A stretch of 43,189 bases of DNA, from NCBI GenBank assembly GCA_046760505.1, contig JBHIEG010000016.1, positions 1 to 43,189 of the forward strand, given 5' to 3'. The first letter of the stretch is position 1. Every line of letters starts with the position of its first letter. This DNA is from CAYFZR01 sp046760505 [NCBI: Candidatus Hydrothermarchaeota archaeon] (lineage in GTDB: Archaea > CAYFZR01). The notes under the pieces are model-generated. The model had not been told where the DNA came from and ran no database searches. It saw only the letters and a program-made list of their open reading frames with translations. The translations under genes were made by a program, and so were the position numbers. This document shows positions 41,563-43,189 of the stretch, piece by piece.

Positions 41563-41975
41563 AATCAGAGGAAATGGTGAAAGACTATTTATTCAGGGCT
41601 AAAAGGTGTCTGAAAGAGGCTGAAACCGCTTTTGAGGAGGATGATTACCCGGGAGCCATAAGAAGGGCACAGGAATCACTGGAGTTATCTGTTAAGGGCA
41701 TGCTCAGATACTTGGGCGTGGAGTATCCAAGGGAGCATGATGTTGGCGATGCACTGGAGGCAATCCAGACCAAGTTACCGAACTATATAGTGGATCGTAT
41801 CCCTGATTTTAAAAAGTATCTCTTAGAACTCGCGAGAATCAGAGGTCCAGCGTTTTATGGATACGAGAGAGAAGGAATACCGGCTTCAAAGGCATTTGGT
41901 AGAGAATATGCAAACGATATCTTGAATGCTGTCAGAAATTTAACATCTCTATGCTTCAGATTCTTAGAAGGATAG
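41559..41975 (+). CDS. HEPN-domain toxin
   Basis: The 138-residue all-helical HEPN protein has the typical N-terminal helices (YLFRAKRCLKEAETAFEEDDYPGAIRRAQESLELSVKGML) and an R-x-H stretch in YPREHDVGDAL that may be the RNase motif. HEPN toxins cleave RNA, often tRNA. The ATG lies in the ATGA overlap with the MNT stop, so the two are translated together. The order antitoxin then toxin is usual. Confidence 0.83.
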   Translation: MKSEEMVKDYLFRAKRCLKEAETAFEEDDYPGAIRRAQESLELSVKGMLRYLGVEYPREHDVGDALEAIQTKLPNYIVDRIPDFKKYLLELARIRGPAFYGYEREGIPASKAFGREYANDILNAVRNLTSLCFRFLEG

Positions 41976-42012
41976 CATCTCTTGATAATCTACTACTGGA
42001 ATTTGAGAAAAA

Positions 42013-42474
42013 CTAATTGGTTAGAAATTCCATTATCCACCTGATATCTCTGTGCTTTATCATAAATAAGGCTATATTTTGAGTCATGGAGTGAGCATCT
42101 ATATCTATCGCTCCTCCCTTCCAGAGTTTTATCATCTCCTCGATTGCGTTAAGAGATCCAAATCTATCATGCTCGGAGACCAGTTGCTTGTAGGTTTCGT
42201 AACTCATCTTGAATTCAACCGTATTTTCGGTATTTCCTTTATTCAAAACAAGATCTCTTGAGAGGACATAGTGAACGTACCAGCGCTCTTCATCGTTTCT
42301 TATTGTAATGGATAAGGGCTTTCCTGCTTTATCCATGATTTTAACCGCAAGATCCTGATTCTCCAGAAGCAATTTGTTCATTTCTTTATAGATTGTATCA
42401 TCATCTTTTAGCACGTGATAGGTTGGCGTGAACCAGCCAAACAACAATAGAATTATCACCAGATTCGTTGCCAT
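42013..42474 (-). CDS. Hypothetical protein with N-terminal membrane anchor or signal
   Basis: I do not recognise this 153-residue protein. It begins MATNLVIILLLFGWFTPTYHVL, a hydrophobic segment that could be a signal or anchor. A soluble domain follows with alternating strands (PLSITIRNDEERWYVHYVLSRDLVL, NTVEFKMSYETYKQLVSEHDRFG) and helices (LNAIEEMIKLWKGGAIDIDAH). The shape recalls SCP2-type lipid-binding domains, a weak guess. TTG 42492 is in frame, but TTTAAATA sits about 25 nt before ATG 42474, favouring a leaderless start there. Confidence 0.55.
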   Translation of the reverse strand: MATNLVIILLLFGWFTPTYHVLKDDDTIYKEMNKLLLENQDLAVKIMDKAGKPLSITIRNDEERWYVHYVLSRDLVLNKGNTENTVEFKMSYETYKQLVSEHDRFGSLNAIEEMIKLWKGGAIDIDAHSMTQNIALFMIKHRDIRWIMEFLTN

Positions 42475-42621
42475 ACTGTTATTTCTTCCCAAATGTATTT
42501 AAATCTTGTTCGAAACGAATGCCTCGCTATGATAGTTTTTTAAATCAACTTTCCCAGGGTTGCAAAAAATTATGGATAAATCGGAAATTTATAAACGATA
42601 CAGGATTAAGGTCTCATTGCG

Positions 42622-42636
42622 TTAGACTAGGTCTAA
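42622..42636. repeat. 15-bp palindrome in the upstream region of the last gene
   Basis: TTAGAC-TAG-GTCTAA is a perfect inverted repeat with a 3-base centre. It lies about 25-30 nt after a TATA-like box (ATTTATAAAC, about 42587-42596), near the expected start of a leader of about 140 nt. It could be an operator or a 5' hairpin. The rest of the 283-bp intergenic stretch (42475-42757) shows no gene. Confidence 0.45.
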
Positions 42637-42757
42637 ATTGAGCCTGTTAAATATCTGCGTGAACGAGCAAAAAGACCAAACAGTAAACCAGAGAAGAACC
42701 GAAATGAATAAAAATGATTAAAATGCCACCTAACTCAAATAAAGAGAGGCTGATTTC

Positions 42758-43189
42758 GTGGGATCATGGAAAAAAATAATGCTAATATTCGACGTTGTTT
42801 TGACCTTAGCAATTATAGCGTTTGTTATATCTTTTGTTTATTCTGCAAAACAAATTTCCGTTGAAACTGGAGAGCCACAGATGCAGTCTAATGTTTATAC
42901 AAGGATGGATGAGGAAACAAACACATTATACACAACTGGAGTAAATATTATTAGAATGCCCATGAAAATACGAAACGGTGGTTTTTTCGACCAGAATTGG
43001 ATAATTTCTTCTAAAGTCGAAATAATATCCTGTGGTTACGGTCCAGAACTTTCTGGAAAGGAAATTGGATACGGACATACCATCATAGGGAGAGTACCCG
43101 CAGGAAAGACAAAAGAAATAAATATCACCCATATGGAAGATGCCAGTTACTGGATGTACCTTAATTTTTATGGTGGAGATGTAAAGTAT
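42758..43189 (+). CDS. Membrane-anchored extracytoplasmic protein, cut by window end
   Basis: An open frame from GTG 42758 runs to the last base without a stop (144 codons). It starts MGSWKKIMLIFDVVLTLAIIAFVISFVYSAK as a single N-terminal transmembrane helix. A beta-rich outer domain then has IRMPMKIRNGGFFDQNWII and the segment IGYGHTIIGRVPAGKTKEINI. The pattern recalls LEA-14/immunoglobulin-like archaeal surface proteins, which I offer only as a guess. An AGAGAGG stretch 8 nt before the GTG supports the start. The family is unrecognised. Confidence 0.6.
   Translation, partial: MGSWKKIMLIFDVVLTLAIIAFVISFVYSAKQISVETGEPQMQSNVYTRMDEETNTLYTTGVNIIRMPMKIRNGGFFDQNWIISSKVEIISCGYGPELSGKEIGYGHTIIGRVPAGKTKEINITHMEDASYWMYLNFYGGDVKY

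Noticed and set aside
1-43189. tRNA, rRNA, CRISPR arrays and insertion sequences
   Set aside because: All gaps between genes were read for cloverleaf-like, repeat-spacer or transposase signals; none was convincing.

Overview
The window comes from an anaerobic archaeon with fairly AT-rich DNA. The archaeal reading rests on the gene families: CdhA-type CO dehydrogenase, archaeal phosphoglycerate mutase, TrmI, KaiC-like ATPase with a V4R partner, archaeal HMG-CoA synthase and Lrp/AsnC regulator. It also rests on expression signals: many genes have a TATA-like box about 25 nt before the start codon with no leader, while others carry GGTGA or GGAGG ribosome sites. The gene set would suit a euryarchaeal-type lineage with CODH/Hdr chemistry, but no marker here fixes the taxon. 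No tRNA, rRNA, CRISPR array or insertion sequence was seen.

Region 1 (1-24.8 kb) is mostly housekeeping and metabolism: a short divergent pyrophosphatase, an M24 peptidase, a RuvC-like-fold protein, an aldehyde:ferredoxin oxidoreductase, an MFS carrier, a small thioredoxin, glycerate 2-kinase followed by phosphoglycerate mutase, a facing GT-A glycosyltransferase of the glucosyl/mannosyl-glycerate type, MarC, an iron-uptake pair (DtxR-FeoA fusion and FeoB), a membrane-anchored winged-helix protein with an AbrB-like partner, TrmI, threonine synthase, a thioredoxin-V4R protein with a KaiC-like ATPase, and an ABC-2 exporter.

Region 2 (22.9-38.3 kb) is a redox island, almost entirely on the minus strand. 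It holds three Ni-CO-dehydrogenase scaffolds: a CooS paralogue that lacks the cysteine pair supplying a C-cluster ligand, a CdhA, and a CooS with all expected ligands. Around them lie an HdrD-like and an HdrB-like protein, a DsrE-like protein, a divergent Lrp/AsnC regulator, a DUF35-HMG-CoA synthase fusion beside a thiolase, and an HdrB-HdrC pair. CdhA is in an operon with DsrE-like and HdrD-like genes instead of the usual CdhB/C/D/E. The CdhA operon and the lone HdrB-like gene share a 23-bp element between TATA box and start, suggesting co-regulation. The inferred theme is CO or C1 oxidation coupled to disulfide/thiol electron carriers, with acetyl-CoA/HMG-CoA condensation nearby.

Region 3 (38.4-43.2 kb) is accessory: two winged-helix genes sharing a 226-bp core that is identical except for one base, a PD-(D/E)XK nuclease-like protein, a glutaredoxin, an orphan MNT nucleotidyltransferase, an MNT-HEPN toxin-antitoxin pair, and two unknown membrane-anchored proteins, the last cut by the window end. 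Two decayed small genes (AbrB-like and unknown) sit in the 900-bp gap upstream of the deviant CooS.
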